A stretch of 32,877 nt of DNA from CAKTOF01 sp964523945 (GTDB taxonomy: Bacteria > Bacillota > Clostridia > Oscillospirales > Oscillospiraceae). Both the position numbers and the translations under genes were made by a program. The notes beneath the pieces are model-generated. The model was given only the letters and a program-made list of their open reading frames with translations. It ran no database searches and was not told where the DNA came from. The DNA lies in the NCBI GenBank assembly GCA_964523945.1, contig CAZGBU010000010.1, positions 1 through 32,877 of the forward strand. The letters run 5' to 3'. Positions 1 through 6,833 of the stretch are shown one piece after another (position 1 is the stretch's first letter; the number at the start of each line of letters is the position of its first letter).

Positions 1-791
1 AACCCATTCAGCGCGGCATTGTCGCGCACCAGAGCGAGTGCCTCTTCCGACGCATCGACGGCCTCAACCGTTTTTGCACCGTAGAGCGCCGCATGGATGG
101 CAAAGCCACCGCTGCAGCAGCACAGATCCAAAACGCTCCTGCCAGCAGAATATGGCCGCAGATGACCGCGGTTCTCCTGCTGGTCCAGGAAATGACCGGT
201 TTTTTGCCCATGAGCAATGTCAACGTACATCCGGGCGTCATGCTCCCGGATCTCGATTCGCGCCGGTACGCTGCCCCAGACGCAGCGGGCAATTTGCGGC
301 AGCCCTTCCTTTTCTCTTACGGGCACATCGTCGCGCTCATAGATCCCAATGGGCTGATACAACTCCGCCAGGATCTCGATGATATCCTGCTTCCAGCGCT
401 CCATGCCAAGCGCCGTGATCTGAAACGACAAATACGCACCAAATTTGTCCACGGTCAGCCCCGGCAGTCCGTCGGATTCGCCGAAAACCACGCGGTAGGC
501 GTCGTGAAAACCGAGCGACGTGCGAAATGCTTTTGCACGCGCAATGCGGTGGGCAAAGAAAGCGCGGTCGATCGTCTCGGAGCGGTCGAACGTCAACACG
601 CGCGCGGTAATACGCGAAGCGGAATTGTAATAGCCGCGTGCAGCAAAGCGTCCTTTACTGTCCAAAATATCGACAATACAGCCGTCGGTGCATCCTGCGC
701 CGACGGACTCGATTTCATTGTCATAGACCCAGAGTGCACCGGCACGCAGGCCGCGCGCCTCTCCGCGCTTGAGATAAATCGTTGCTTCCAT
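1..791 (-). CDS. rlmI: RlmI-like class I SAM-dependent rRNA (cytosine-5) methyltransferase, 3' end cut by window edge
   Basis: The N-terminal 263 residues are present; the rest lies beyond base 1. The protein opens with a PUA-like domain (MEATIYLKRGEARGLRAG). It then has the family signature GQKTGHFLDQQENR, and a SAM-binding motif I-like stretch, SVLDLCCCSGGFAIHAALYG, near residue 225. This pattern matches the RlmI/YwbD family, which methylates a cytosine of 23S rRNA using S-adenosylmethionine; the exact target base cannot be read from sequence. The ATG (789-791) directly follows the pyrB stop codon with no gap. Its ribosome binding site (AAGGAG on the minus strand, about 798-803) lies inside the pyrB 3' end, so the two genes are co-transcribed and probably translationally coupled. 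The PUA plus methyltransferase arrangement makes the family assignment firm; the symbol is by homology only. Confidence 0.88.
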   Translation of the reverse strand, partial: MEATIYLKRGEARGLRAGALWVYDNEIESVGAGCTDGCIVDILDSKGRFAARGYYNSASRITARVLTFDRSETIDRAFFAHRIARAKAFRTSLGFHDAYRVVFGESDGLPGLTVDKFGAYLSFQITALGMERWKQDIIEILAELYQPIGIYERDDVPVREKEGLPQIARCVWGSVPARIEIREHDARMYVDIAHGQKTGHFLDQQENRGHLRPYSAGRSVLDLCCCSGGFAIHAALYGAKTVEAVDASEEALALVRDNAALNG

Positions 792-1853
792 TCAGATCTC
801 CTTATCGCAGTAACCGCAGCAGCACTTCTCGCCGACTGTTTTGGTCAACGGCGGAAGGTATGTCTCGGTCTGTGTGATGCAGTTTGGATTGTGGCAGAGC
901 TGTCTGGTGCCGATCGGGACTGGTTCCGGCTGCCGATGCCCCTGTTCGATCAGCTTGGTCAGGAGTGCCATTCGGGCGAACATGCCGCAGCGCGCCTGCT
1001 CAAAGTAGGCTGCACGCGGATCATCGTCTACATCGAGCGCGATTTCGTCCACGCGCGGCAGCGGATGCAGGACCAGCATCGTCTGCTTTGCGCGGGAAAG
1101 CTTGCTGCGGGTGAGCACATAGGTCCCCTTGAGCCGGTCGTACTCGAGCGGATCCGTAAAGCGTTCACGCTGAATCCGCGTCATATACAGCGCGTCGAGA
1201 ATCGGCAGCGTTGCTTCAAGCGATGACACCTCGTAGAATTTTTGACCGTTTGCGCGCAGAAAATCGCGCATATAATCGGGCACGGCCAAATCGCGCGGGG
1301 AGATCAGATAGAATGTTGTCCCTGCGTATTTGGAGAGCGCCTTGATCAGAGAGTGGACTGTCCGCCCGTATTTCAGGTCGCCGCACAGACCGATATTCAG
1401 CCCGTCGAGCCGGCCATGCATCAGCTGCAGTGTGGTCAGATCAGCCAGTGTCTGCGTTGGATGCATATGGCCACCGTCCCCTGCGTTGACAACCGGGACC
1501 TCGGAGTAGAGCGAGGCTGCGCGTGCCGCTCCCTCTTTCGGGCTGCGCATGACAATCACGTCGGCATAGGCGCTGACCATCTTGATGGTGTCCTTGAGCC
1601 GCTCACCCTTTGCTGCAGAGGTGGAGCTTGGATCGGCAAAGCCGAACACACTGCCGCCAAGCCGCAGCATTGCGGCCTGGAATGAAAAGTTGGTGCGGGT
1701 GCTCGGCTCGTAGAACAGACTGGCCATCACGCGGCCGTGCAGCGAGTTGGAATAGGAAAGCGGATCGGCGATGATCTGGCTGACAAGTGCATATAGCTCA
1801 TCCCATTCTTCGGTCGATAGATCCTCGATGTCGATCAGATTTCGCAGCTGCAT
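792..1853 (-). CDS. pyrB: Aspartate carbamoyltransferase catalytic chain with a C-terminal PyrI-like zinc-binding tail
   Basis: This enzyme condenses carbamoyl phosphate with aspartate, the committed step of pyrimidine synthesis. The carbamoyl-phosphate loop STRTNFSF sits at residues 51-58. HPTQTLADL and HPLPRVDEI are the other family signatures. The ATG at 1851-1853 is chosen because GGAGG (1863-1867, reverse strand) sits 9 nt upstream; an in-frame GTG at 1871 has no such site. The protein is 353 residues, about 40 longer than a usual PyrB. The extra tail holds C320-x4-C325 (CHNPNCI) and C346-x2-C349 (CGYCDKEI), closely resembling the zinc domain of the separate regulatory chain PyrI. No PyrI nucleotide-binding domain is present. 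It is the first gene of a two-gene unit with the rlmI-like gene. The catalytic assignment is certain; the tail's role is inferred. Confidence 0.96.
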   Translation of the reverse strand: MQLRNLIDIEDLSTEEWDELYALVSQIIADPLSYSNSLHGRVMASLFYEPSTRTNFSFQAAMLRLGGSVFGFADPSSTSAAKGERLKDTIKMVSAYADVIVMRSPKEGAARAASLYSEVPVVNAGDGGHMHPTQTLADLTTLQLMHGRLDGLNIGLCGDLKYGRTVHSLIKALSKYAGTTFYLISPRDLAVPDYMRDFLRANGQKFYEVSSLEATLPILDALYMTRIQRERFTDPLEYDRLKGTYVLTRSKLSRAKQTMLVLHPLPRVDEIALDVDDDPRAAYFEQARCGMFARMALLTKLIEQGHRQPEPVPIGTRQLCHNPNCITQTETYLPPLTKTVGEKCCCGYCDKEI

Positions 1854-1881
1854 TGGCTCGGCCTCCCACACAATTTCTGAT

Positions 1882-1910
1882 ATTTTAACACATTTTCCGG
1901 CCCGTTACAA
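1882..1910 (-). promoter_or_regulatory. Promoter of pyrB-rlmI
   Basis: On the minus strand a -35 box TTGTAA (1905-1910) is followed by a 17-nt spacer and a -10 box TAAAAT (1882-1887). Transcription would start near 1875, giving a leader of only about 22 nt before the pyrB ATG. That leaves no room for a PyrR-type attenuator, so any pyrimidine control of pyrB must act elsewhere. Confidence 0.7.
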
Positions 1911-2000
1911 CCACCGGCCGGCTTTGGGAAAGGACTTTGTAATGAGTGGGCGGAATCTATGACCGGTCTCAGATAAGTTAAAAATATTTCACATTATGGG

Positions 2001-2029
2001 TTGACAGGTCCACCATGAAGTGATATATT
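2001..2029 (+). promoter_or_regulatory. Promoter of the membrane-protein/XRE pair
   Basis: A consensus -35 box TTGACA (2001-2006), a 17-nt spacer and a -10 box TATATT (2024-2029) form one of the strongest vegetative promoters in the window. Transcription should begin near 2036, about 33 nt ahead of the first ATG. Confidence 0.8.
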
Positions 2030-2035
2030 TATCAC
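2020..2035. promoter_or_regulatory. Candidate operator: perfect 16-bp palindrome over the -10 box
   Basis: GTGATATATTTATCAC is an inverted repeat with 6-bp arms (GTGATA/TATCAC) and a 4-bp centre. It covers the -10 box and the predicted start of transcription, so a bound protein would block RNA polymerase. The natural candidate is the XRE protein encoded by the second gene of this transcript, which would make the unit self-repressing. Confidence 0.55.
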
Positions 2036-2068
2036 ACAAGTTAAAAATAAATCACTTTGGAGGGCTCA

Positions 2069-2473
2069 ATGATGAAAAGCAAGTCTATGAATCTAAAGGC
2101 ATGGATGTTTTTGAAAATCACGCCGGCAGTGCTGTTCTTGCTCTATTACTGGATGTGCACCCGGGATTCATTTCATCCTGCGTATTTTTACATCCAAACA
2201 GCTGTTTTTGCCGCGGCCGGGCTGCTTGTGGCATTTCAGATCTCATATGCAAAAAAGCGGGACATTTTCGATGAGTTCGCTCGTGAGAATTTGAAAACAA
2301 CAGACTCCATCTGCCTGAAGATTGCTTACGGCCTGATGATCCTCGCAGCGTTCGTCTGTGTGTTTACTGATTTTTCCGGGGAAATTGCGGGCTATGGCAT
2401 TCTGATCAGCATCGTACTGCTCACTGTGCTGCGGGCGTTGATTTTTTCTGTCATTGATATAAAAGGAATGTGA
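2069..2473 (+). CDS. Small membrane protein with four predicted transmembrane helices, paired with an XRE regulator
   Basis: I do not recognise a specific family. The 134-residue protein has four hydrophobic stretches: about residues 12-28 (MFLKITPAVLFLLYYW), 36-58, 79-100 and 105-128. It has a lysine/arginine-rich loop (YAKKRD) after the second helix. The start is the first of two adjacent ATGs (2069 and 2072), placed by GGAGGG at 2059-2064. It is followed 4 nt later by a small helix-turn-helix regulator on the same transcript. Membrane protein plus XRE pairs of this size are common in Firmicutes, where the regulator usually controls its own pair. No enzyme motif, transporter signature or signal peptidase site is visible, so no function is offered. 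Confidence 0.75.
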   Translation: MMKSKSMNLKAWMFLKITPAVLFLLYYWMCTRDSFHPAYFYIQTAVFAAAGLLVAFQISYAKKRDIFDEFARENLKTTDSICLKIAYGLMILAAFVCVFTDFSGEIAGYGILISIVLLTVLRALIFSVIDIKGM

Positions 2474-2477
2474 CCGA

Positions 2478-2678
2478 ATGCTGAAGACAAAAATGAAAGA
2501 ATATCGGGAACGGGCGGGTCTGAAGCAGAGCGAGCTTGCCGAAATGGTTTCAGCCAGGCGCGAAACCATTGTTCACCTTGAAAGCGGCCGCTATAACCCG
2601 TCGCTGAAGCTGGCAATGGATATTGCAAAGGTGTTCGGTGTTACGGTGGAGGACCTGTTCGAATTTATGGAGGACTGA
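2478..2678 (+). CDS. Small XRE-family helix-turn-helix transcriptional regulator
   Basis: The protein has 66 residues, almost entirely a single HTH_3 domain. KQSELAEMVSARRETIVHLE provides the two helices of the DNA-binding motif, and the tail NPSLKLAMDIAKVFGVTVEDLF is the hallmark end of the family. It has no effector or dimerisation domain beyond this core, similar in size to small B. subtilis regulators of the YozG/YgzD kind. The ATG at 2478 is preceded by AAGGA at 2462-2466. A second ATG six codons in is possible. It probably acts on the palindrome over its own promoter (2020-2035). The binding target is inferred from position; the family call is secure. Confidence 0.92.
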   Translation: MLKTKMKEYRERAGLKQSELAEMVSARRETIVHLESGRYNPSLKLAMDIAKVFGVTVEDLFEFMED

Positions 2679-2714
2679 AAAATGTCAGCCGGCAGGCACT
2701 CAGTGCCTGCCGGC
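2678..2714 (-). terminator. Intrinsic terminator after the nitroreductase gene
   Basis: Perfect 12-bp arms GCCGGCAGGCAC (2688-2699) and its complement (2703-2714) enclose a 3-nt loop. Read on the minus strand, the hairpin is followed after a 5-nt gap by five Us (2682-2678). It lies between the convergent ends of the XRE gene and the nitroreductase gene. The U-tract is short, so it may be moderately efficient. Nothing like a U-tract follows on the plus strand. Confidence 0.6.
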
Positions 2715-2729
2715 CCGGCAAAGTACGGT

Positions 2730-3272
2730 TTACCATGCATCAAAGTGGACCCGGTCCGCCTCAAAGGCGCCGGAAAATGCGCCCGGCGGGGAAGGACGGA
2801 CCGGCGCGTCGGGATCGGCATAGCCGAACGCGATGACAGAGTGCGGCCGGATGTGCGCAGGCAGGGAAAACAGCCACACCTGGTTGTCAACACGGTCCAT
2901 CTCCGGCCAGGTGCCGAGCCAGACCGAACCAATGCCGAGCGCTGTGGCGGCCAGGATCATATTTTGCCCGGCAATAGCTCCGTCGATCACCCAGTAATCC
3001 GGCGCCGGTTTGAACGAGCGCGACAGATCGCCGCAGATCAGGATCCCGACGTCTGCACCGCGCAGCGGGTCGGCGGGGCGGCCGTTTCCGTCAGCCACGA
3101 GGCCGAGCATCTGGCGATTGCGAATCACCAGGAAAGACCAGTCACGCGTCATCGCGCATGTCGGGCCGCTCATGCCGGCACACAGGATTGTGTGCAGATC
3201 CTCGTCAGAGATATGCCGGTCGGTAAATGCGCGAATGCTTCTTCTGGAAAAAATCGCGTCCAAAGTGTCCAT
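2730..3272 (-). CDS. Nitroreductase-family FMN-dependent oxidoreductase
   Basis: The 180-residue protein begins MDTLDAIFSRRSIRAFTDR, the typical RRSIR-containing start where two arginines bind the FMN phosphate. GMSGPTCAMTRDWSFLVI and the later AIAGQNMILAATALGIGSVWLG complete the standard fold. These enzymes are cytoplasmic homodimers that use NAD(P)H to reduce nitro groups, quinones or flavins; the true substrate cannot be told from sequence. The start at 3272 follows AAGGAGG (3281-3287, reverse strand). The gene stands alone. A 20-bp perfect hairpin sits just upstream (3301-3344) and a terminator hairpin just downstream (2688-2714). Length is normal for the smaller clostridial members of the family. 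Confidence 0.9.
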   Translation of the reverse strand: MDTLDAIFSRRSIRAFTDRHISDEDLHTILCAGMSGPTCAMTRDWSFLVIRNRQMLGLVADGNGRPADPLRGADVGILICGDLSRSFKPAPDYWVIDGAIAGQNMILAATALGIGSVWLGTWPEMDRVDNQVWLFSLPAHIRPHSVIAFGYADPDAPVRPSPPGAFSGAFEADRVHFDAW

Positions 3273-3300
3273 ATCAATGCCTCCTTACCGTTTTTGAAAC

Positions 3301-3344
3301 CCAACAGCCCGGGTTCCGGCGCCTGCCGGAACCCGGGCTGTTGG
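3301..3344 (-). terminator. Large perfect hairpin between the VOC gene and the nitroreductase gene (probable terminator)
   Basis: Two perfectly complementary 20-bp arms (3301-3320 and 3325-3344) enclose a 4-nt loop GCCT. On the minus strand it follows the ADH/enoate-reductase/VOC operon and should end it. The sequence after the stem (GGGTTTCAAAAACGG) has only three Us, so it is a poor classical terminator. The hairpin stops about 14 nt before the nitroreductase ribosome binding site. It could instead be a protective 5' leader hairpin if that gene has its own promoter near 3355-3384. Confidence 0.5.
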
Positions 3345-3421
3345 CCGTAAGTTCAGTTTAACACGGATGCGGAGCGGATGTAAGCAGCTGGCTCATGCGG
3401 TTTTCGCCCGGCAGCATTCGG

Positions 3422-3829
3422 TTATTGCATACCGGCGCCGCCGCGTTCGATCAGCTCGACCGGTGTACCCCACGGGTCGGCGACAAAGCAGACACGGTCG
3501 CCCTCCATCTCGGTTGTGAAGTTAATGTGCACGCCAAGCGCGTGAATGCGTGCAAGTGCGGCGTCCATGTCATCAACCTCAAAAGCGATATGCTTGGTGC
3601 CGATGACAGTATTGTCCGCGTCATAGTCACGCTCGAGCCGTTTGGCGGCAGGCGCGCAGAACAGCTCAATTTCAAAGCTGCCGAGCCGCAGAAATGTAAT
3701 CTCCATATTGTCCATGAAGTCGTAGGTGCTGCGCGAAACCAGCTCGAAGCCGAACAGGTCGTGCCACCAGGCGATGGCTTCGTCTGTGTTGCCGACGGCA
3801 ATGCCCACATGGGTCGGTTTAATCTGCAT
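3422..3829 (-). CDS. VOC-superfamily protein (glyoxalase / epimerase-like)
   Basis: The 135-residue protein has the paired beta-alpha-beta-beta-beta layout of the vicinal oxygen chelate fold. Candidate metal ligands are in the expected places: H7 (PTHVGIAV), E55 (IEL), H80 (TKHIAFEVDD) and E125 (PVELIE). This is the H/E/H/E set seen in methylmalonyl-CoA epimerase and glyoxalase I. It ends in the typical ADPWGTPVELIE. It follows the flavoenzyme gene after 9 nt as the last gene of a three-gene operon. A racemase or epimerase acting on a product or substrate of the neighbouring reductase is the most economical reading. Glyoxalase or dioxygenase chemistry is also possible within this fold. The fold is sure, the reaction is not. 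Confidence 0.85.
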   Translation of the reverse strand: MQIKPTHVGIAVGNTDEAIAWWHDLFGFELVSRSTYDFMDNMEITFLRLGSFEIELFCAPAAKRLERDYDADNTVIGTKHIAFEVDDMDAALARIHALGVHINFTTEMEGDRVCFVADPWGTPVELIERGGAGMQ

Positions 3830-3838
3830 CGGCGCACC

Positions 3839-5749
3839 TCACAGCCGCATGGCGGCGTAGAAGCCCTCTTTATTGGCCCACTCGACGGTACGTGCGTGGA
3901 CGCAGTCGCCGACCGAATCAAATTCCGGCGTCAGCCCCATCAGGCTGTCGGCCAGCGCAATCAGCGGCTTCATACCGGCGGAGAGCACGATCGCGTCACA
4001 CGAAACGGTCTGCTCAGTCCCGTCTTTGACATAGGTGACCTGCCCCAGCTCGACGGCAGTGCAGCGGCCGCCGGTGATGACGGTCAGGTTGTCCGCCTTA
4101 CCGATTTCAACCATCAGTTCGTCGCGGTGGGTCTTGGAGGCGTCAGGTGCGAGCGCGTCCTGCATCTCCAGGATCGTGACGGCCTTGCCGCGCTGACACA
4201 GGTGCAGCGCCGTCTCCAGGCCGATCTGTCCGCCGCCGATGAGTACGACCGAATTGCCAAGTGTGTCTTCATGGCCGTATGCGTCAATGGCAGGAATGGC
4301 GGCTTCCACACCGGGGATCGGCGGAATCAGCGGCTCGGCGCCGACGGCAGCAATGACCACGTCAAAGCCCTTGACCATCTCCGGCGTGACTTCCGTATTC
4401 AGCCGCACAGTGACAGCGGCATCGAGAACCTGCTGTACCGCCCAGTTTTTATAGGCGGCCAGCGGGTATTTGAAGCTGACATGGTCGGCAAATGCGAGCT
4501 TACCACCGAGTGCACCGGTCTTCTCAAACAGTGTGACCCGATGCCCGCGGCGTGCTGCGGTAACGGCAGCCTGCATGCCGGCCGGACCGCCGCCGACGAC
4601 AGCGACTGTCTTGGATTTTGTGGGCGCGGGCATGCGCGCAATGGCGTCTTCCATGCCGACCCGTGGATTGACGGTGCACTGCATGTGCTGCTCATAGTTG
4701 TCCGAGTCATGGCAGCGCATGCATTTGACACACGGGCGGACGAGCGCCTGCTGGCCGGCCGCGCCCTTCTTGATCCAGTCCGGATCGGCGATGAAGCTGC
4801 GCGCCGCGGCAACAAAGTCGGCTTTGCCCGCAGCCAGAATCTGTTCGGCGTCGTCAAGCGAGCCAAAGCCGCCGATGGTTGTGATCTTCGCGCCGATTTG
4901 GCCGGATTTTTTGAATGCTTCCGCGATGTATGCGTTCGGGATCGGGCCGAGGAAGCCGCACGGATGCGTCCAGGTCATCCAGTCCGGGTTGTGCATACCG
5001 GCGGAGGCCTGAATGATGTCGGCATTCTCCGCCAGGATCGAGGCGATTCGAATGCCCTCCTCGAGGTCGATGCCGCCCTTTTCAAACTCATCGCCGGAGA
5101 TGCGCACATCAATGATGAAGTCCCGGCCGACGGCGGCGCGGATCTCGTCGATGATCATCTTTGGATAGCGGCAGCGGGCCTCAGTCGAACCGCCGAACGC
5201 ATCGGTGCGGGTATTGGTGAGCGGGGAGAGAAACTGCGCCATCGGAATCGAGTGGCCGAAGTGGAGCATGACACCGTCAAAGCCGGCCTTTTTCAGCGCC
5301 AGGGCTGCCTTGACATACTCGTCCTTGAATTTCATCATTTCCTCGACCGGAATCTCACGGCCGCAGGGGGGAGAGCCCATGATCGAACAGTTGTCCACGA
5401 CGGTGTACCCGTTTGGAAAAACGCCGATCAGTTCCATCGTGCATTTTGCGCCGTACATGTGGATCTCCTCGACGAGGTTGCACAGCGTATTGGTATCGTT
5501 GCCCTTGTTGAGGTTCCAGGAACAGTGCGTCCCGTCATCAAACGCGCCGCCCAGGCTGACGCCGGCGCAGGTAACCAGGCCGACGCCGGCTTTTGCGCGG
5601 TCGACGAAGAAACGGATGCCCTTATCCGTCGGATACGGCTGGCCGGACGAGGCGGTGTGGATCGTCGACGGCGCAGAGATCAGGCGGTTCTTCAGCAGGT
5701 GGCCGGCGACACGCACCGGCGAAAAGACGTGCGGATAGCGGTTTTCCAT
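3839..5749 (-). CDS. FMN/FAD/4Fe-4S oxidoreductase of the 2,4-dienoyl-CoA reductase / 2-enoate reductase family
   Basis: The protein has 636 residues. Residues 1-335 are an old-yellow-enzyme TIM barrel that binds FMN (NRLISAPSTIHTASSG; FLSPLTNTRTDAFGGS). C340, C343, C346 and C358 are the ligand set for a 4Fe-4S cluster. From about residue 380 there is an FAD/NAD(P)H domain with VAVVGGGPAGMQAA and a second dinucleotide motif, VVLIGGGQIGLE. Such enzymes pass electrons from NAD(P)H through FAD and Fe-S to FMN and reduce activated C=C bonds, or act on bile-acid or isoflavone enones. The ATG at 5749 follows GAGGAGG. A longer upstream reading frame has no binding site. In the conserved active-site segment, HFGHSI (163-168) has Ile where relatives carry the catalytic Tyr (HGY). 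The substrate is unknown. Confidence 0.9.
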   Translation of the reverse strand: MENRYPHVFSPVRVAGHLLKNRLISAPSTIHTASSGQPYPTDKGIRFFVDRAKAGVGLVTCAGVSLGGAFDDGTHCSWNLNKGNDTNTLCNLVEEIHMYGAKCTMELIGVFPNGYTVVDNCSIMGSPPCGREIPVEEMMKFKDEYVKAALALKKAGFDGVMLHFGHSIPMAQFLSPLTNTRTDAFGGSTEARCRYPKMIIDEIRAAVGRDFIIDVRISGDEFEKGGIDLEEGIRIASILAENADIIQASAGMHNPDWMTWTHPCGFLGPIPNAYIAEAFKKSGQIGAKITTIGGFGSLDDAEQILAAGKADFVAAARSFIADPDWIKKGAAGQQALVRPCVKCMRCHDSDNYEQHMQCTVNPRVGMEDAIARMPAPTKSKTVAVVGGGPAGMQAAVTAARRGHRVTLFEKTGALGGKLAFADHVSFKYPLAAYKNWAVQQVLDAAVTVRLNTEVTPEMVKGFDVVIAAVGAEPLIPPIPGVEAAIPAIDAYGHEDTLGNSVVLIGGGQIGLETALHLCQRGKAVTILEMQDALAPDASKTHRDELMVEIGKADNLTVITGGRCTAVELGQVTYVKDGTEQTVSCDAIVLSAGMKPLIALADSLMGLTPEFDSVGDCVHARTVEWANKEGFYAAMRL

Positions 5750-5762
5750 TGGTGCATCCTCC

Positions 5763-6833
5763 TCACAGGCTCGGGTCAATGAGCACTTTGAGCTGACCGC
5801 GTTTGTCAGGGTTGCCGATGTATTTGCTGACGCACTCGTCGAGCGAGACAATGTCCGTCACCATACCCGGGAAGCTGACCTTGCCCGCGGCAAGCATCTC
5901 CAGGTAGATTTCGACCTCTTCGGGCGTGTAGACAAACGAGAAGTCGAGCGTCGGCTCGCTGATCGAAAAGCCGCCTGGCACCAAGTTTGACAGCGGTTCC
6001 TGGATGGTGCCAATCACCTCGATCATGCCGCCCGGCTTGACACAGGCGATGCAGTTGGCCAGGGACGTCGGATTCCCGGCACATTCAAAGACCACATCGG
6101 CGCCGACTTCGCGGCCGAGTATTTTTTTGACCTCGCCGGCCAGATCCGGACACTCTTTGGAATTGATAAAATGGTCTGCGCCATAGGATTTCAGCAGCGG
6201 CTCTTTCGACGAGGTGGTGCCGAGCGCAATGATCTTGTTGGCGCCGGCAGCTTTCAGGAACTGGATGGCGGCCAGACCGATCGGGCCGGTTCCGGAGACG
6301 ACGACACTCTCGCCCAGCTTGAAGCCGGATTTCCGCACGCCGTGCAGCGAAACGCAGATTACGTCGAACAAAACGGCATCCTTCAGGTCAACGCCGTCGG
6401 GGACCTTGACGAGCATGGTGTGCTTGACGTCGCGCACGAGGTAGTATTCGGCATAGCCGCCGTCCGGGCCGCCGATGCCGGCTGTGTTTGGGAAGCCGTT
6501 GATGCAGATGTTTGTCTTTCCCTCACGGCAAGGCGGGCACATCTGCGCGCAGGCTGTCGGGGGACCGCACAGCAGCATGTCGCCAACGGCATAGTCGGTG
6601 ACGCCCTCGCCGACTTCGACGACGGTGCCGACGTTTTCATGGCCGAGCACCATCGGCAGCTGCACAAACGGCGGCACGGCGCCGGTGCGGTAGAATTCCA
6701 CGTCGGTGCCGCAGATACCAACGTAGTTGATCTTGACGACCAGCTGATTCGGGCCGGCGTGCGGGATGGGCCGCTGCTCGATGCGGATGTCCTCTTTGCC
6801 ATAGAACGCGCCGACCTTCATTGTGTTTTCCAT
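5763..6833 (-). CDS. Zinc-dependent medium-chain alcohol dehydrogenase
   Basis: The 356-residue protein is a typical MDR dehydrogenase. The N-terminal GroES-like domain holds the catalytic zinc residues GICGTDVEF and GHENVG. A cysteine cluster CAQMCPPCREGKTNIC follows, with first spacing x3 rather than the usual x2, and should bind the structural zinc. The Rossmann fold has VVVSGTGPIGLAAIQFLKAAG. It is closest in pattern to threonine/sorbitol-type dehydrogenases. The ATG (6831-6833) follows CAGGAGG. A longer frame to 7229 runs across the promoter and is not used. It is the first gene of the ADH-flavoenzyme-VOC operon, 13 nt ahead of the next gene, and diverges from a LysR regulator. It may interconvert an alcohol and a ketone or enone for the flavoenzyme; the substrate is not deducible. 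Confidence 0.93.
   Translation of the reverse strand: MENTMKVGAFYGKEDIRIEQRPIPHAGPNQLVVKINYVGICGTDVEFYRTGAVPPFVQLPMVLGHENVGTVVEVGEGVTDYAVGDMLLCGPPTACAQMCPPCREGKTNICINGFPNTAGIGGPDGGYAEYYLVRDVKHTMLVKVPDGVDLKDAVLFDVICVSLHGVRKSGFKLGESVVVSGTGPIGLAAIQFLKAAGANKIIALGTTSSKEPLLKSYGADHFINSKECPDLAGEVKKILGREVGADVVFECAGNPTSLANCIACVKPGGMIEVIGTIQEPLSNLVPGGFSISEPTLDFSFVYTPEEVEIYLEMLAAGKVSFPGMVTDIVSLDECVSKYIGNPDKRGQLKVLIDPSL

Larger units (their letters stand above)
1975..2056. repeat. Pair of 19-bp direct repeats flanking the membrane-protein/XRE promoter
   Basis: AAGTTAAAAATATTTCACA (1975-1993) and AAGTTAAAAATAAATCACT (2038-2056) match at 16 of 19 positions and lie 63 bp apart, on either side of the promoter at 2001-2029. 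Both end in a TCAC half-site that also forms each arm of the palindrome at 2020-2035. They may be extra binding sites for the neighbouring XRE regulator. This is inferred from position and shared half-site only. Confidence 0.5.

Noticed and set aside
93..1226. Plus-strand 377-codon frame across rlmI and pyrB
   Set aside because: Antisense shadow of two well-supported genes with no protein-like motifs.
1854..1871. GTG start six codons upstream of the chosen pyrB ATG
   Set aside because: The GGAGG motif lies between the two, so it can serve only the ATG at 1853.
2623..3350. Plus-strand frames opposite the nitroreductase gene
   Set aside because: Antisense shadows spanning the terminator hairpins, without conserved motifs.
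3395..5782. Very long plus-strand reading frame (795 codons) opposite the VOC and flavoenzyme genes
   Set aside because: It is a mirror of GC-rich codon usage on the other strand. It has no recognisable domain or binding site, while the minus-strand genes carry full family signatures.
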